From Sporomusa acidovorans (GTDB taxonomy: Bacteria > Bacillota > Negativicutes > Sporomusales > Sporomusaceae), in NCBI RefSeq assembly GCF_900101845.1, contig NZ_FNAM01000020.1:1-64000 (forward strand): 64,000 bases of DNA. Direction: 5' to 3'. The notes beneath the pieces were generated by a model. The model ran no database searches and had not been told where the DNA came from. It saw only the letters and a list, made by a program, of their open reading frames with translations. The position numbers and the translations under genes are program-made. Positions 43,233 to 53,304 of the stretch are shown here, piece after piece; the stretch's first letter is position 1, and each line of letters opens with the position of its first letter.

Positions 43233-43505
43233 TTAGGCAAACTGGCGGCTATCCATAATTTTTTGCCGTCCAACCTGTGCCCACTGATTACCATGCCTGG
43301 TAATCCTGATGGCAAGCTTGCCAGTCCCCATCATTGCATAAACACTGGCAGTAATGACGGCAATTACTTCAGGACTGATACCCTCTGCCTCTACAGCCAC
43401 AGACGAATCAGGTGAAGTTTCAGTTGCCGCCGCTACCGGTTTTTTCTTCTTTTTCTTATGTTTCGGTGGTTCGGGCTTGCCGAACAAGGAGTCTAAAAAG
43501 CCCAC
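43233..43505 (-). CDS. mmdE: Soluble part of a split MmdD/MmdE-type subunit
   Basis: 90 residues from a GTG at 43505 that follows AAAGGGGA. It begins [15 protein letters not shown], has a Lys/His run (residues 15-22, mostly Lys), then a linker and [20 protein letters not shown], resembling the C-terminal domain of OadG/MmdD and the epsilon subunit MmdE. There is no membrane helix. It is between mmdA and mmdC. The family call is moderate because the sequence is short. Confidence 0.6.
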   Translation of the reverse strand: MGFLDSLFGKPEPPKHKKKKKKPVAAATETSPDSSVAVEAEGISPEVIAVITASVYAMMGTGKLAIRITRHGNQWAQVGRQKIMDSRQFA

Positions 43506-43551
43506 GTTAACTATCCCCTTTCTTTCCAATACGGAAGTTTAAGCGAGCAAA

Positions 43552-45081
43552 TTACAGCGGAATATTACCGTGTTTTTTGGCCGGACGCTGCTCGCGCTTA
43601 CTTGCGAGCATATTGAGCGCATTAATAATGCTTGGCCGGGTTTCCTTAGGTTCAATAACCTGGTCAACAAAACCGCGTTCTGCCGCTTTGTAAGGAGTAG
43701 CGAATTCTTCTACATATTCTGCAGTTTTCGCTTCCGCATCAGCATCGCCGCGGAAAATAATATTAGCAGCCCCGGCTGGTCCCATAACAGCAATTTCTGC
43801 AGATGGCCAGGCCAATACCTGATCGGCACCCAAGTCTTGGGAGCACATAGCCAAATAAGAACCACCATATGCTTTACGGGTAATAACGGTAACTTTGGGA
43901 ACAGTTGCTTCGCAATAAGCATACAACATTTTGGCACCATGGCGAATAATACCGCCATACTCCTGATCAGTACCAGGCAGAAAGCCAGGAACGTCAACAA
44001 GGTTAACTAATGGCAGATTGAATGCATCACAAAAACGTATGAAGCGGGAAGATTTGTCAGAAGCATTGATATCAAGGCATCCTGCCATATTATTAGGCTG
44101 GTTGGCAATAATACCCACAGGTTGTCCATCAAATCTGGCAAAACAGGTAATAATGTTTTGTGCATAATGGCCATGCACTTCATAAAATTCACCATTATCC
44201 ACAACTGATTTGATAACATCTTTCATGTTGTACGGCTGATTAGGGTTGTCCGGCAGCAAAGTATTAAGACCCTCATCCATCCGATTAGGATCATCGCCGT
44301 TATCGACAACCGGAGCATCATCCAAATTATTACTGGGCAAAAAGCTTAACAGATAACGAACCTGCTGCATGCAGTCGTCATCATTTTCGGTGGCAAAATG
44401 AGCTACGCCGGAAGTTGCATTATGAGTCATCGCCCCACCCAATTGCTCAGCAGTTACCTCCTCAGCGGTAACAGACTTAATAACTTGCGGGCCGGTGATA
44501 AACATTTGACTAGTATTTTTTACCATAAAAACAAAATCTGTAAGTGCCGGCGAATATACCGCGCCACCGGCACATGGTCCCATAATCACGGAGATTTGGG
44601 GAATAACACCTGATGCCCGGGTATTCTCGTAAAAAATCTTTCCATAGCCGGACAAAGCATCCACGGCTTCCTGAATGCGGGCACCGCCGGAATCATTAAT
44701 GCCAATTAATGGCGCTCCCATTTTAAGAGCCAGTTTTTGTACTTTGACGATTTTGTTGGCATGCATTTCACCTAAAGAGCCACCGATTACGGTAAAATCT
44801 TGTGCAAATACATATACCAGACGGCCGTCAATCGTACCATAACCTGTTACGACACCTTCTCCCGGCGACTCTACTTTTTCCATACCAAAGTTTGTGCAGC
44901 GGTGAGCCACAAATTGATCCAACTCGACAAAAGTACCTGGATCTAGCAATTTCTCCACACGCTCCCGGGCTGTTAATTTGCCGCTGGCGTGTTGTTTATC
45001 AATACGTTTTTGGCCACCGCCTAATTTAATCTTTTCCTGGCGTTTTTTCAGATCTTGAATTTTTTCCTGGATTGTAGCCAT
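43552..45081 (-). CDS. mmdA: Methylmalonyl-CoA decarboxylase carboxyltransferase (alpha) subunit
   Basis: 509 residues. It belongs to the acyl-CoA carboxyltransferase family (crotonase-like fold twice): [60 protein letters not shown] and [19 protein letters not shown]. The family also contains propionyl-CoA carboxylase beta chains, but mmdB and mmdC beside it identify the Na+-pumping decarboxylase. It moves CO2 from (S)-methylmalonyl-CoA to biotin, giving propionyl-CoA. Confidence 0.95.
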   Translation of the reverse strand: MATIQEKIQDLKKRQEKIKLGGGQKRIDKQHASGKLTARERVEKLLDPGTFVELDQFVAHRCTNFGMEKVESPGEGVVTGYGTIDGRLVYVFAQDFTVIGGSLGEMHANKIVKVQKLALKMGAPLIGINDSGGARIQEAVDALSGYGKIFYENTRASGVIPQISVIMGPCAGGAVYSPALTDFVFMVKNTSQMFITGPQVIKSVTAEEVTAEQLGGAMTHNATSGVAHFATENDDDCMQQVRYLLSFLPSNNLDDAPVVDNGDDPNRMDEGLNTLLPDNPNQPYNMKDVIKSVVDNGEFYEVHGHYAQNIITCFARFDGQPVGIIANQPNNMAGCLDINASDKSSRFIRFCDAFNLPLVNLVDVPGFLPGTDQEYGGIIRHGAKMLYAYCEATVPKVTVITRKAYGGSYLAMCSQDLGADQVLAWPSAEIAVMGPAGAANIIFRGDADAEAKTAEYVEEFATPYKAAERGFVDQVIEPKETRPSIINALNMLASKREQRPAKKHGNIPL

Positions 45082-45107
45082 AGAAAAACACCTCCATTAC
45101 TTGGGGA

Positions 45108-45533
45108 TTACTTTCGTTCCGAAAGTTCGAGCAAGATGCCACCGGTAGCCTTGGGATGAATAAAAGCAATACTAGCCCCGCCAGCACCATAACGCGGTGA
45201 TTCATCGATGAGCCGAACACCTTGCTCTTTAAGGTCAGCCAGCGCAGCTTCAATGTTATCAACACGCAAGGCCACGTGTTGGATGCCTTCGCCGTTCTTT
45301 TCGATAAATTTGGCAACCGGACCGTCGGGAGAAGTTGATTCAAGCAACTCAACTTCGCTATCGCCAGAAGGAATGAAGCAAACTTTAACCTTTTGCTGTT
45401 CGATCACTTCTTCACCCATAGCCGTCATGCCAAGAACATCTGTATAGAACTTTTTGGCTTGTTCCATATCTTTTACCGCAACACCGATGTGGTCAACTCT
45501 AAGCACTTTGAATTTGCGAGCATTTACGGACAT
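45108..45533 (-). CDS. mce: Methylmalonyl-CoA epimerase
   Basis: 141 residues, one VOC-fold pair: RVDHIGVAVKDMEQAKKFYT at the start, NGEGIQHVALRVDNIEAALA in the middle and GILLELSERK at the end. It interconverts (R)- and (S)-methylmalonyl-CoA, linking mutase to decarboxylase. AGGAGG precedes the ATG. It is 26 bases before mmdA. Confidence 0.95.
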   Translation of the reverse strand: MSVNARKFKVLRVDHIGVAVKDMEQAKKFYTDVLGMTAMGEEVIEQQKVKVCFIPSGDSEVELLESTSPDGPVAKFIEKNGEGIQHVALRVDNIEAALADLKEQGVRLIDESPRYGAGGASIAFIHPKATGGILLELSERK

Positions 45534-45635
45534 GTTATACCTCCTGCAACGTATTAGATTGATTTTTCAATCCCTATCAATAATACCATATTTTAATAGC
45601 TGGTACTATATTTTCTGTTAAATAAATACAAATAT

Positions 45636-46574
45636 TTAGCGCAATACTTGTTGCAATAAATCGGCAACAACTGTGTACGGATCTTTTTCCCGTCTTTCAA
45701 CAGCAGTCACTAAGGCATCAAATTGCCCGTCGGCAGTAATATTTTTCAGTATATACCGGCCAATCTGCTCATCAAGCAAAGCCAAAAGTTCATTTTGGGT
45801 TCGTTTAGTGCGGCGAATTGCCAGTTGCCCTGACTGCTCAAGATAGTTAATATGATCTTCCACAGCAGTTATTAGCTCATGAATGCCTTCGTCCTTACTG
45901 GCAACGGTCCGTTTGACCGGTGGTCGCCATTCAACTTTGATTTGATCCAGATCCAGCATCATTTCAATTTCCGTGTTTAACCGCTCAACGCCATCCCGAT
46001 CCGCCTTATTGATGGCAAATACATCAGCAATTTCTAAAATACCGGCTTTGATTGCCTGAATGTCATCACCAAGCCCGGGGACTAAAACAACAACTGTCGT
46101 ATCTGCCGCTTTAATAACATCCACTTCCGACTGACCAACCCCTACTGTTTCAACAAAGATGACATCTTTCCCTGAGGCATCCAATATCTTTACAGCTTCC
46201 GCCGTTTTCCGGGACAACCCCCCTAAACTGCCTCTTGTTCCCATACTGCGAATAAAAACGCCTTCATCCAGCGTTAACTCATTCATCCGAATACGGTCAC
46301 CTAAAATTGCACCACCGGAAAAAGGGCTTGTTGGGTCAACAGCAATGATACCGACAGTCTTGCCTTGACGACGATATTCTTTTGCCAGTTTGTCGGTAAG
46401 CGTACTCTTACCCGCACCAGGGGACCCGGTAATTCCAATAACATGAGCCTTGCCTGTATGGGGATAGAGTTTCTGCATAATTTCGGCCGCTTCGTCATAT
46501 TCATTTTCCACTGTGGTGATGGCACGGGCCAGGGCCCGTTTGGACCCAGCCAGTACTTGCTCAACGATATTCAT
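45636..46574 (-). CDS. meaB: MeaB/ArgK-type G3E GTPase
   Basis: 312 residues: P-loop GITGSPGAGKSTLTDKLAKE, VDPTSPFSGGAILGDRIRMN, ETVGVGQSEVDV and the base-recognition NKADRDG. MeaB is the chaperone that loads and protects the cobalamin of methylmalonyl-CoA mutase. ATG at 46574 fits the AGGTG site. It lies right after the mutase small subunit, as in most propionate-pathway clusters. Confidence 0.95.
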   Translation of the reverse strand: MNIVEQVLAGSKRALARAITTVENEYDEAAEIMQKLYPHTGKAHVIGITGSPGAGKSTLTDKLAKEYRRQGKTVGIIAVDPTSPFSGGAILGDRIRMNELTLDEGVFIRSMGTRGSLGGLSRKTAEAVKILDASGKDVIFVETVGVGQSEVDVIKAADTTVVVLVPGLGDDIQAIKAGILEIADVFAINKADRDGVERLNTEIEMMLDLDQIKVEWRPPVKRTVASKDEGIHELITAVEDHINYLEQSGQLAIRRTKRTQNELLALLDEQIGRYILKNITADGQFDALVTAVERREKDPYTVVADLLQQVLR

Positions 46575-46607
46575 CTTTATCACCTGCACATCTAACAATC
46601 AGCTTTA

Positions 46608-47000
46608 TTATTTGACGTTAGCTTTAATGAATTCAACGATATTACCTGTCGGTGTACCGGGAGTAAATACTTCAGCCACACCGGCGGCTTTTAATCCAGG
46701 AATATCAGCATCAGGAATAACGCCGCCACCGATAATCAGAACATCATTCATCTCTTTTTGCCTGCACATCTCAACAATGCGCGGGAACAGGTGATTATGC
46801 GCGCCAGACAATAAACTTAAGGCCACAACATTTACGTCTTCCTGCAACGCCGCTTCCACAATTTGTTCCGGAGTCTGGCGAAGGCCAGTATAAATTACCT
46901 CAAAACCGGCATCGCGGAGAGCGCGGGCTACGACTTTGGCGCCGCGGTCGTGACCGTCCAGGCCAGGCTTTGCTACCAATACTCTAATACGTTTTTCCAT
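46608..47000 (-). CDS. mcmB: Methylmalonyl-CoA mutase cobalamin-binding subunit
   Basis: 130 residues: the B12 domain with the His ligand in [20 protein letters not shown] (DxHxxG), [14 protein letters not shown] and [20 protein letters not shown]. As a separate small chain it complements the 551-residue large subunit, a split arrangement also seen in archaea and many anaerobes. Confidence 0.96.
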   Translation of the reverse strand: MEKRIRVLVAKPGLDGHDRGAKVVARALRDAGFEVIYTGLRQTPEQIVEAALQEDVNVVALSLLSGAHNHLFPRIVEMCRQKEMNDVLIIGGGVIPDADIPGLKAAGVAEVFTPGTPTGNIVEFIKANVK

Positions 47001-47021
47001 CGTTGTCCCTCCTACTTAAGC

Positions 47022-48677
47022 TTATAGGCTTACATGCGCTTCGTATTCACCGAATACTTTACGCATTACGCCACAGATTTCTCCCAAAGTCGCATAGGCT
47101 TTAACAGCATCCAGAATAAGCGGCATAAGATTAGTGTTTTCATCTTTGCAGCCTGCTTTCAGTTGGGCAAGAGCTCTTTGTACCGCATTACTATCACGGC
47201 GAGCGCGAAGATCTGCCAGTTTTTTCTTCTGAAGTTCACCGACAGAAGCATCTACGCGGAGTAACCCCTCAACCGGTTTTTCTTCAATCTGGAACTGATT
47301 AACACCAACAATAATCCGTTGTTTGTTCTCCACTTCCATTTGCCATTTGTAGGCACTTTCTTGAATTTCCCGCTGAATATAGCCTTTTTCAATAGCCACA
47401 ACAGCGCCACCCATACTATCAATCTTTTCAATATATTCCCAAGCTTCTTTTTCGATTTGATTGGTAAGAGCTTCAATGTAATACGAACCAGCCAAAGGAT
47501 CGACTACGTCCGCCAGACCACTTTCATAGGCGACTATTTGCTGAGTTCGGAGCGCAATACGTACCGAGTCCTCAGTAGGCAGTGCCAAAGCCTCGTCCTT
47601 GGAGTTGGTATGCAGGGATTGCGTACCGCCAAGTACGGCTGCCGCCGTTTGCAGAGCTACACGGACAATGTTGTTGTCAGGCTGCTGCGCGGTAAGCATG
47701 GAACCAGCCGTTTGCGTATGTACCCGCAGCATCCAGGATTTGGGATTTGTGGCACCGAAACGTTCCTTCATTACTTTTGCCCAAACACGACGGGACGCCC
47801 GGAATTTAGCTACTTCTTCCAGCACATTGTTGTGAGCGTTCCAGAAGAAGGACAAGCGTCCGGCAAAATCGTCAACATTTAAGCCGGCTTTAATGGCGGC
47901 GTCAACATAGGCAATCCCATCGGCAATGGTAAAGGCAATTTCCTGGGAAGCAGTAGAACCTGCTTCGCGGATATGGTACCCTGAGATTGAAATTGTATTC
48001 CAGTGGGGAACATTTTTCGAGCAGTATTCGAAGATATTCGTGATAAGCCGCATGGAGGGCTTGGGCGGGAAGATGTATGTGCCGCGGGCGGCATATTCTT
48101 TCAGAATATCGTTTTGAATGGTGCCGTTTAATTTATCCGGGCTAACCCCTTGTTTCTCGGCAACGGCAATATACATAGCAAGCAGTACCGAAGCCGGGGC
48201 ATTAATTGTCATTGAAGTGGACACTTTACCAAGGTCAATACTGTCAAACAGAATTTCCATGTCCGCCAGTGAGTCAATGGCAACGCCTACTTTACCAACT
48301 TCACCCTCGGAAATGGGATCATCGGAATCGTAACCGATCTGGGTCGGCAGGTCAAATGCGCAGGATAGGCCAGTGCCACCGGATTCTAAGAGATAGCGGT
48401 ACCGTTTGTTGGATTCCTCGGCTGTTGAAAAACCGGCATACATACGCATGGTCCAAAAACGGCCACGGTACATCGTCGGCTGAACCCCACGGGTAAAAGG
48501 ATATTGACCAGGAAAGCCAAGATCTTCTTCATAATCAAGCCCCTGAATGTCAAGTGGCGTATAGACCCTGTTTTGAGGCAGGTTTTTGCGTTCTGGGAAT
48601 TTGGCCAGCGCTTTTTCCACCTTACCGGTGTACTCAGCCATCTTTTTTTTCAAGCTATCCATGTTAGCTGTGCACAT
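47022..48677 (-). CDS. mcmA: Methylmalonyl-CoA mutase catalytic (large) subunit
   Basis: 551 residues of the substrate-binding TIM barrel: [79 protein letters not shown] and [20 protein letters not shown]. It rearranges succinyl-CoA to (R)-methylmalonyl-CoA. No C-terminal B12 domain is fused; that is the next gene. AAGGAGG stands 11 bases before the ATG. Confidence 0.97.
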   Translation of the reverse strand: MCTANMDSLKKKMAEYTGKVEKALAKFPERKNLPQNRVYTPLDIQGLDYEEDLGFPGQYPFTRGVQPTMYRGRFWTMRMYAGFSTAEESNKRYRYLLESGGTGLSCAFDLPTQIGYDSDDPISEGEVGKVGVAIDSLADMEILFDSIDLGKVSTSMTINAPASVLLAMYIAVAEKQGVSPDKLNGTIQNDILKEYAARGTYIFPPKPSMRLITNIFEYCSKNVPHWNTISISGYHIREAGSTASQEIAFTIADGIAYVDAAIKAGLNVDDFAGRLSFFWNAHNNVLEEVAKFRASRRVWAKVMKERFGATNPKSWMLRVHTQTAGSMLTAQQPDNNIVRVALQTAAAVLGGTQSLHTNSKDEALALPTEDSVRIALRTQQIVAYESGLADVVDPLAGSYYIEALTNQIEKEAWEYIEKIDSMGGAVVAIEKGYIQREIQESAYKWQMEVENKQRIIVGVNQFQIEEKPVEGLLRVDASVGELQKKKLADLRARRDSNAVQRALAQLKAGCKDENTNLMPLILDAVKAYATLGEICGVMRKVFGEYEAHVSL

Positions 48678-48746
48678 GTTCTAAAAGTCCTCCTTATAAG
48701 TATGTATTTGTAGTGCAGGCGAAAGAGAGGTTATAACCCTTTCTTT

Positions 48747-50255
48747 CTATTTTATTTTCATACTGCCTGTTTCCAGGAAGCGAGTATGCCAGGAAAGCGC
48801 CTCACTGATAATATGCGGCGTATGTGCGTAACCTGTAGCTTTCACAGCCCTTTCAAAATAATCTAGCAGCATGGGCTGATAATCAGGATGAGCACAATTA
48901 TTTATGATAACCCGTGCCCGCTCTTTAGGACTTAAACCACGGACATCGGCAACACCACGTTCGGTAATAAAAACATCAATATCATGTTCTGTATGATCGA
49001 AATGCGAGCACATCGGCACAATAGAAGAAATATCACCTTTCTTAGCCACTGAGCTTGAGAAGAAAATGGTCAAATAGGCATTACGGGAAAAATCCCCTGA
49101 GCCGCCAATGCCGTTCATCATTTTTGTCCCCATGATGTGACTGGAGTTAACGTGTCCATATAGATCAAACTCAATTGCCGTGTTCATGGCAATTACCCCG
49201 ATACGCCGGGCAATTTCCGGACTGTTGGCAATTTCCTGCGGGCGCAGAAGTATCCTCTTACGATATTCGCTAATATTTGCATATAACCTTTTTAAGCCGT
49301 CCGGTGACGCAGTTATGGAAGTTCCTGAAGCAAAGGTTAATTTTCCGGCATCAATAAGATCAAACATGCCGTCTTGAATAACTTCCGTATATACAGTAAG
49401 GTCTTCAAAATCTGAATTAGCAAGTCCGGCAACAACAGCATTCGCTACTGAGCCTACCCCGGATTGCAAAGGGAGAAGGTTTTTAGGCATACGGCCGGCT
49501 TTAATTTCCTGTTTAAGGAAATCAATAAGATGTCCTGTCATCGCTCGGGCATCATCATCAATAGCGGCCAGCGGCCGGGCATCATCTTTAATATCACAAG
49601 GAACAATATAGGCAATTCTATCCACACCGCAGGGAATGTAGGGAGTGCCAATACGGTCATCGACCTTTACCAGCGGTATAGGTTGGCGATGCGGCGGATC
49701 AAGAGGCACATATATATCATGCATCCCTTCAAGCTCCAGCGGTTGACTGGTATTGACCTCAACAATAACAAAATCAGCACTTTGCACAAAGGAAGCAGCA
49801 TTTCCCACCGAAGTCGTCGGTATAATATGCCCCTCTTCGGTAATAGCACAAGCCTCTACAATAGCCACGTCCACTTTTCCGCCGAAAAACCCATAACGGG
49901 ACATTTGCGCCACATGGCTAAGATGCAGGTCAGTATATTGAATCTCGCCATTATTAATGGCAGTTCTCATCGCGTTGTTCGTTTGGTAAGGAAGTCGTTT
50001 AGCAATACCTTTTACCTCGGCTAAAGCACCATCAAGTTCTTTGCCTACCGAGGCGCCGGTCCAAAGATTCACCTTAAATTTTTCTTGTTCCATTCTCTTG
50101 GCTAAAGCAAGCGGCACCGCTTTAGGATAACCTGCAGGTGTAAAACCGCTGGTGGCAATATTCATCCCATCCTTAATACTGGCAGCTGCTTCTTCTGCGC
50201 TCACAATTTTAGCATGCAGTTCTTTGTTGCGGACACGGTCTTTAATGTTAATCAC
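48747..50255 (-). CDS. Succinate/acetyl-CoA:CoA transferase (Cat1/SucC-type)
   Basis: 502 residues of the acetyl-CoA hydrolase/transferase family: SGFTPAGYPKAVPLALAKRM, SHVAQMSRYGFFGGKVDVAI, YTEVIQDGMFDLIDAGKLTF with the likely catalytic Glu, and GSGDFSRNAYLTIFFSSSVA. In the propionate pathway such an enzyme swaps CoA between propionyl-CoA (or acetyl-CoA) and succinate. It heads the propionate operon and starts with GTG after GAAGGGAGAG. Confidence 0.88.
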   Translation of the reverse strand: MINIKDRVRNKELHAKIVSAEEAAASIKDGMNIATSGFTPAGYPKAVPLALAKRMEQEKFKVNLWTGASVGKELDGALAEVKGIAKRLPYQTNNAMRTAINNGEIQYTDLHLSHVAQMSRYGFFGGKVDVAIVEACAITEEGHIIPTTSVGNAASFVQSADFVIVEVNTSQPLELEGMHDIYVPLDPPHRQPIPLVKVDDRIGTPYIPCGVDRIAYIVPCDIKDDARPLAAIDDDARAMTGHLIDFLKQEIKAGRMPKNLLPLQSGVGSVANAVVAGLANSDFEDLTVYTEVIQDGMFDLIDAGKLTFASGTSITASPDGLKRLYANISEYRKRILLRPQEIANSPEIARRIGVIAMNTAIEFDLYGHVNSSHIMGTKMMNGIGGSGDFSRNAYLTIFFSSSVAKKGDISSIVPMCSHFDHTEHDIDVFITERGVADVRGLSPKERARVIINNCAHPDYQPMLLDYFERAVKATGYAHTPHIISEALSWHTRFLETGSMKIK

Positions 50256-50619
50256 TGTGCACTCTCCCTTCGGAATTAAGCCCGATGTACTGGTAGATAT
50301 AATTACTGTTATTGTTAGGAAAATAGCAAAAAATATTCTAACCTATCTATACCAAACCACTAAAACAACAAAAAAGCACCTTGGGTTTATTTTGTGTGTC
50401 AACAAAACAAGCCTAGGTGCGCGCTTATTATATATCCTCTACGGGGATACGTATCAGATCATAAGAGCGTAATGGTTTGTGTTTATACTTTTCGATAGCA
50501 ACATTGCTACCTGTCTGTATAATATAAGTATTATGAATATTGTTTGTTATTACATAGTATTCTATGTCGATCAACAAATCCCTGCTGCATTTTGCTAAAA
50601 TAGTACTTTTTTTTATAAA
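50256..50619. other. 364-bp gap between rex and the CoA-transferase gene
   Basis: It holds the rex terminator (50368-50420) and, between it and 50255, the presumed promoter of the CoA-transferase operon, which I could not place with confidence. The 200 bases next to rex contain a CATAG-TATT-CTATG small palindrome and nothing else I recognise. Confidence 0.55.
50368..50420 (-). terminator. Terminator downstream of rex
   Basis: GCACCTTGG (50376-50384) pairs with CCTAGGTGC (50412-50420) with one mismatch, and an inner TTTTGT/ACAAAA stem extends it. The minus strand then reads TTTTTTGTTG. Confidence 0.75.
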
Positions 50620-51264
50620 TTAGTTGTTTTGTCGCGAAAGATAATATGATATGCTGTTTAATCCAACTGATAAATCTTCACTAACAACATGAATATTGTC
50701 AGGAACATCGAGTTTTATGGGTGCAAAGTTCCAAATCCCTTTAATGCCAGCCTCAACAAGACGCATTGCCGTACTCTGAGCATGCTGGGCAGGTACCGTG
50801 ATAATGCCTATTTCAATATTACGACTCTGAACAATGTCTTTTATTTCATCGATATGAAAGATTTGGACTTCATTAATATAGCGACCAATTTTTTCATCAT
50901 CAACGTCAAAGATTGCCTGCAGTTGAAATCCCTGCGAAGAAAAATTGGCGTAATTAGCCAAAGCCCACCCCAGATGTCCAACACCTACGATAGCGATATT
51001 CCATTTGCGGTTGAGTCCAAGTATTTCACCAATATTGCGCATAAGTTCCCGCACATAATAACCTACACCCTTTTTACCGAACTCACCGAATGCGGAAAGA
51101 TCTTTGCGTATCTGTTCAGGAGTAACCCCAATCTTTCGGCCTAACTCATCGGAGGATATAATCTCGATACCTTCTTCTTGACTGATTTTTAGAGTACGGT
51201 AGTAAAGCGGCAATCGATCTATTGTGGCTTTCGAGATTACAACATTTTCCTTGTTTTCTTTCAT
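50620..51264 (-). CDS. rex: Redox-sensing transcriptional repressor Rex
   Basis: 214 residues: an N-terminal winged helix (SKATIDRLPLYYRTLKISQE; EQIRKDLSAFGEFGKKGVGY) and a Rossmann NAD(H) domain (IAIVGVGHLGWALANYANF approximates its start; AIFDVDDEKIGRY). Rex binds DNA when NADH is low and releases it when NADH is high, controlling fermentative and hydrogenase genes. It sits between the hydrogenase and propionate operons. Confidence 0.95.
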   Translation of the reverse strand: MKENKENVVISKATIDRLPLYYRTLKISQEEGIEIISSDELGRKIGVTPEQIRKDLSAFGEFGKKGVGYYVRELMRNIGEILGLNRKWNIAIVGVGHLGWALANYANFSSQGFQLQAIFDVDDEKIGRYINEVQIFHIDEIKDIVQSRNIEIGIITVPAQHAQSTAMRLVEAGIKGIWNFAPIKLDVPDNIHVVSEDLSVGLNSISYYLSRQNN

Positions 51265-51382
51265 AACTAACTCTCCTAGAAGTACCAGCGCCTACAGAGG
51301 CGGCGTATACTTTTTATGAAATAATCATCGTTCATTTATTATTACGTTTTCTAGTAGTATATAGTAATGTATAGAATTGGTA

Positions 51383-51401
51383 TTGTTATGTCATTTCACA
51401 A
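51383..51401. promoter_or_regulatory. Weak Rex-like site upstream of rex
   Basis: The plus strand reads TTGTTATGTCATTTCACAA: a Rex-like left half (TTGTTA) and right half (TTCACAA) with the gap one base longer than the usual 18-bp site. It lies about 120 bases upstream of rex, compatible with autoregulation. The altered spacing lowers confidence. Confidence 0.3.
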
Positions 51402-51451
51402 TCTTATCACAATTAGCCAAAAAAATAAAGGGGTTACTGCAAAATAGTTTT

Positions 51452-51490
51452 AAATAAAACGAAAAGCCGCCTCAATGGTATTGAGACGGC
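51452..51490 (-). terminator. Terminator of the hydrogenase operon
   Basis: GCCGCCTCAA (51466-51475) pairs with TTGAGACGGC (51481-51490), one G-U pair, 5-base loop, then TTTTCGTTTTATTT on the minus strand. It lies 12 bases past hydA. Confidence 0.88.
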
Positions 51491-51502
51491 CAGCATGGGA
51501 TC

Positions 51503-53230
51503 TTAACATTTATTTTGTGGATGATAGTGCGTGTGCAGCAGATGATGCGATTTTTCTCCTAATGGCTTTCCGAGCCAGGTATCATAAAGTTCTTTAATGG
51601 CCGGATTATCATGTGATTTCCGTATGGCGGAACAACGATCACACTCATAAATAGCATCCAGACGTTTTTGCCGTTTTTCAGCCGACGTAATAATCGGCTG
51701 TCCGCCACCACCTGAGCAGCCACCGGGGCAAGCCATGATTTCAATGAAATGATAATCGGCCTCGCCGGCACGAATCTTATCAAGAAGTATACGGGCGTTA
51801 GCCAGCGTATGGGCTATGGCCACTTTCGCAGTTAATCCTTCTTTTAACTGAACCGAAGCCTCTTTGATACCGGTCATACCGCGAACAGCTTCAAATTCAA
51901 TGTTATCAAGTTCTTTGCCTGACACCATTTTGGCAACTGTCCGGAGAGCAGCTTCCATGACACCACCGGTAGCGCCAAAGATCATACCAGCACCTGAGCC
52001 AACACCAAGTGGTGCGTCAAATTCAGCTTCAGGTAAATTCGCAAAGGTTATACCGGCTTCACGGATCATGCGAGCCAATTCACGGGTTGTCAATACATAA
52101 TCGACATCCTGATAACCACTGGAGTTCATTTCGGGTCGGGCCGCTTCCGCCTTTTTCGCGGTACAAGGCATAATAGATACGGAAACAATATCTTTCGGAT
52201 CAATACCCGCTTTTTCCGCATAGTAGGTCTTAGCCAAAGCCCCAAACATTTGCTGCGGCGATTTCGCAGTTGATAAATGATCTAAAAGATCCGGGTATTT
52301 AAGTTCAATGAAGTTAACCCAGCCTGGACTGCAAGAAGTGATCATCGGCAATGTCCCGCCATTTGTCAGGCGGTCAATCAATTCTGATCCCTCTTCCCAG
52401 ATGGTAAGGTCGGCACTAAAGTTAGTGTCAAACACTTTATCAAAACCCAAGCGTTTTAATGAGGCTACCATTTTGCCGGTTACAATCGAACCATTAGGCA
52501 AGCCGAGAGCTTCCCCCAAAGCAACGCGAACAGCAGGAGCCGTTTGAACAATAACATGTTTGGCCGGATCACTCAGGGCGTTCCACACTGCCTCAGTATC
52601 GTCTTTTTCCACGATAGCCCCAGTCGGGCATACGGCGGCACATTGGCCGCAAAATGTACAGGCGACCTGATCCAAGCCTAAATTAAACGCCGGCACAACA
52701 GTTGTATTGAAACCACGGTTAGCAAAACTATAGACATGCACACCCTGACGTTCACTGCAAGCGCGGATACAGCGACCGCACAAAATACATTTACTTTGGT
52801 CACGAACCAATGACGGGTTGCTGTTATCCAGCGGATAGCTTTTCTTTTCGCCATCGAAACGGATTTCCCGAACACCCAGGTCGGCAGCGATATTTTGCAA
52901 TTCGCAATTTAAATTACGTTGACAGGATAAACAGTCGGTCGGATGGTTGGCCAACAATAATTCTACTACTGTCTTACGAGCTTCGCGGACAGCAGCGGTA
53001 TTTGTGTGAACAACCATGCCTTCATTTACCGGATAAACGCAAGATGCCACCAAGCTACGGGCACCTTCTACCTCAACCATGCAAACCCTGCAGGCACCTT
53101 CTACACGCAGCTCAGGATGATAGCACAAAGTCGGAACTTTGATTCCGAGCGATGTTGCTGCTTCCAAAACGGTCGATGTCTTCGGTACGGCTACCTTCTG
53201 GCCATCGATTGTTATATTAACCATTTCCAT
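51503..53230 (-). CDS. hydA: NADH-dependent/bifurcating [FeFe] hydrogenase catalytic subunit HydA
   Basis: 575 residues. Order: [2Fe-2S] domain (1-80), His/Cys cluster (NHPTDCLSCQRNLNCELQ), two [4Fe-4S] motifs (CILCGRCIRACS; CTFCGQCAAVCPTGAI), the H-cluster domain and a C-terminal small-subunit-like region (ELYDTWLGKPLGEKSHHLL). H-cluster motifs: L1 TSCSPGW, L2 IMPCTAKKAEAARPE, L3 EIMACPGGCSGGGGQP. L1 has Ser where CpI-type enzymes have the second Cys. Together with HydB and HydC it should couple H2 to NAD+ and ferredoxin. Confidence 0.93.
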   Translation of the reverse strand: MEMVNITIDGQKVAVPKTSTVLEAATSLGIKVPTLCYHPELRVEGACRVCMVEVEGARSLVASCVYPVNEGMVVHTNTAAVREARKTVVELLLANHPTDCLSCQRNLNCELQNIAADLGVREIRFDGEKKSYPLDNSNPSLVRDQSKCILCGRCIRACSERQGVHVYSFANRGFNTTVVPAFNLGLDQVACTFCGQCAAVCPTGAIVEKDDTEAVWNALSDPAKHVIVQTAPAVRVALGEALGLPNGSIVTGKMVASLKRLGFDKVFDTNFSADLTIWEEGSELIDRLTNGGTLPMITSCSPGWVNFIELKYPDLLDHLSTAKSPQQMFGALAKTYYAEKAGIDPKDIVSVSIMPCTAKKAEAARPEMNSSGYQDVDYVLTTRELARMIREAGITFANLPEAEFDAPLGVGSGAGMIFGATGGVMEAALRTVAKMVSGKELDNIEFEAVRGMTGIKEASVQLKEGLTAKVAIAHTLANARILLDKIRAGEADYHFIEIMACPGGCSGGGGQPIITSAEKRQKRLDAIYECDRCSAIRKSHDNPAIKELYDTWLGKPLGEKSHHLLHTHYHPQNKC

Positions 53231-53304
53231 CGTCGTGTCACCCTCTCTTCACCCAACATTATTATACCTCTGGATAGGTTTTCACCGGCCGTTAGCCGGC
53301 GATT

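Noticed and set aside
47319..47882. 187-residue plus-strand frame opposite mcmA
   Set aside because: Long only because the antisense of a conserved gene lacks stops there; no promoter or ribosome site and no domain.
48678..48746. Cobalamin riboswitch before methylmalonyl-CoA mutase
   Set aside because: The gap is only 69 bases and lies inside an operon; the 112 bases before the CoA-transferase gene are also too short for the B12 element and lack its conserved box.
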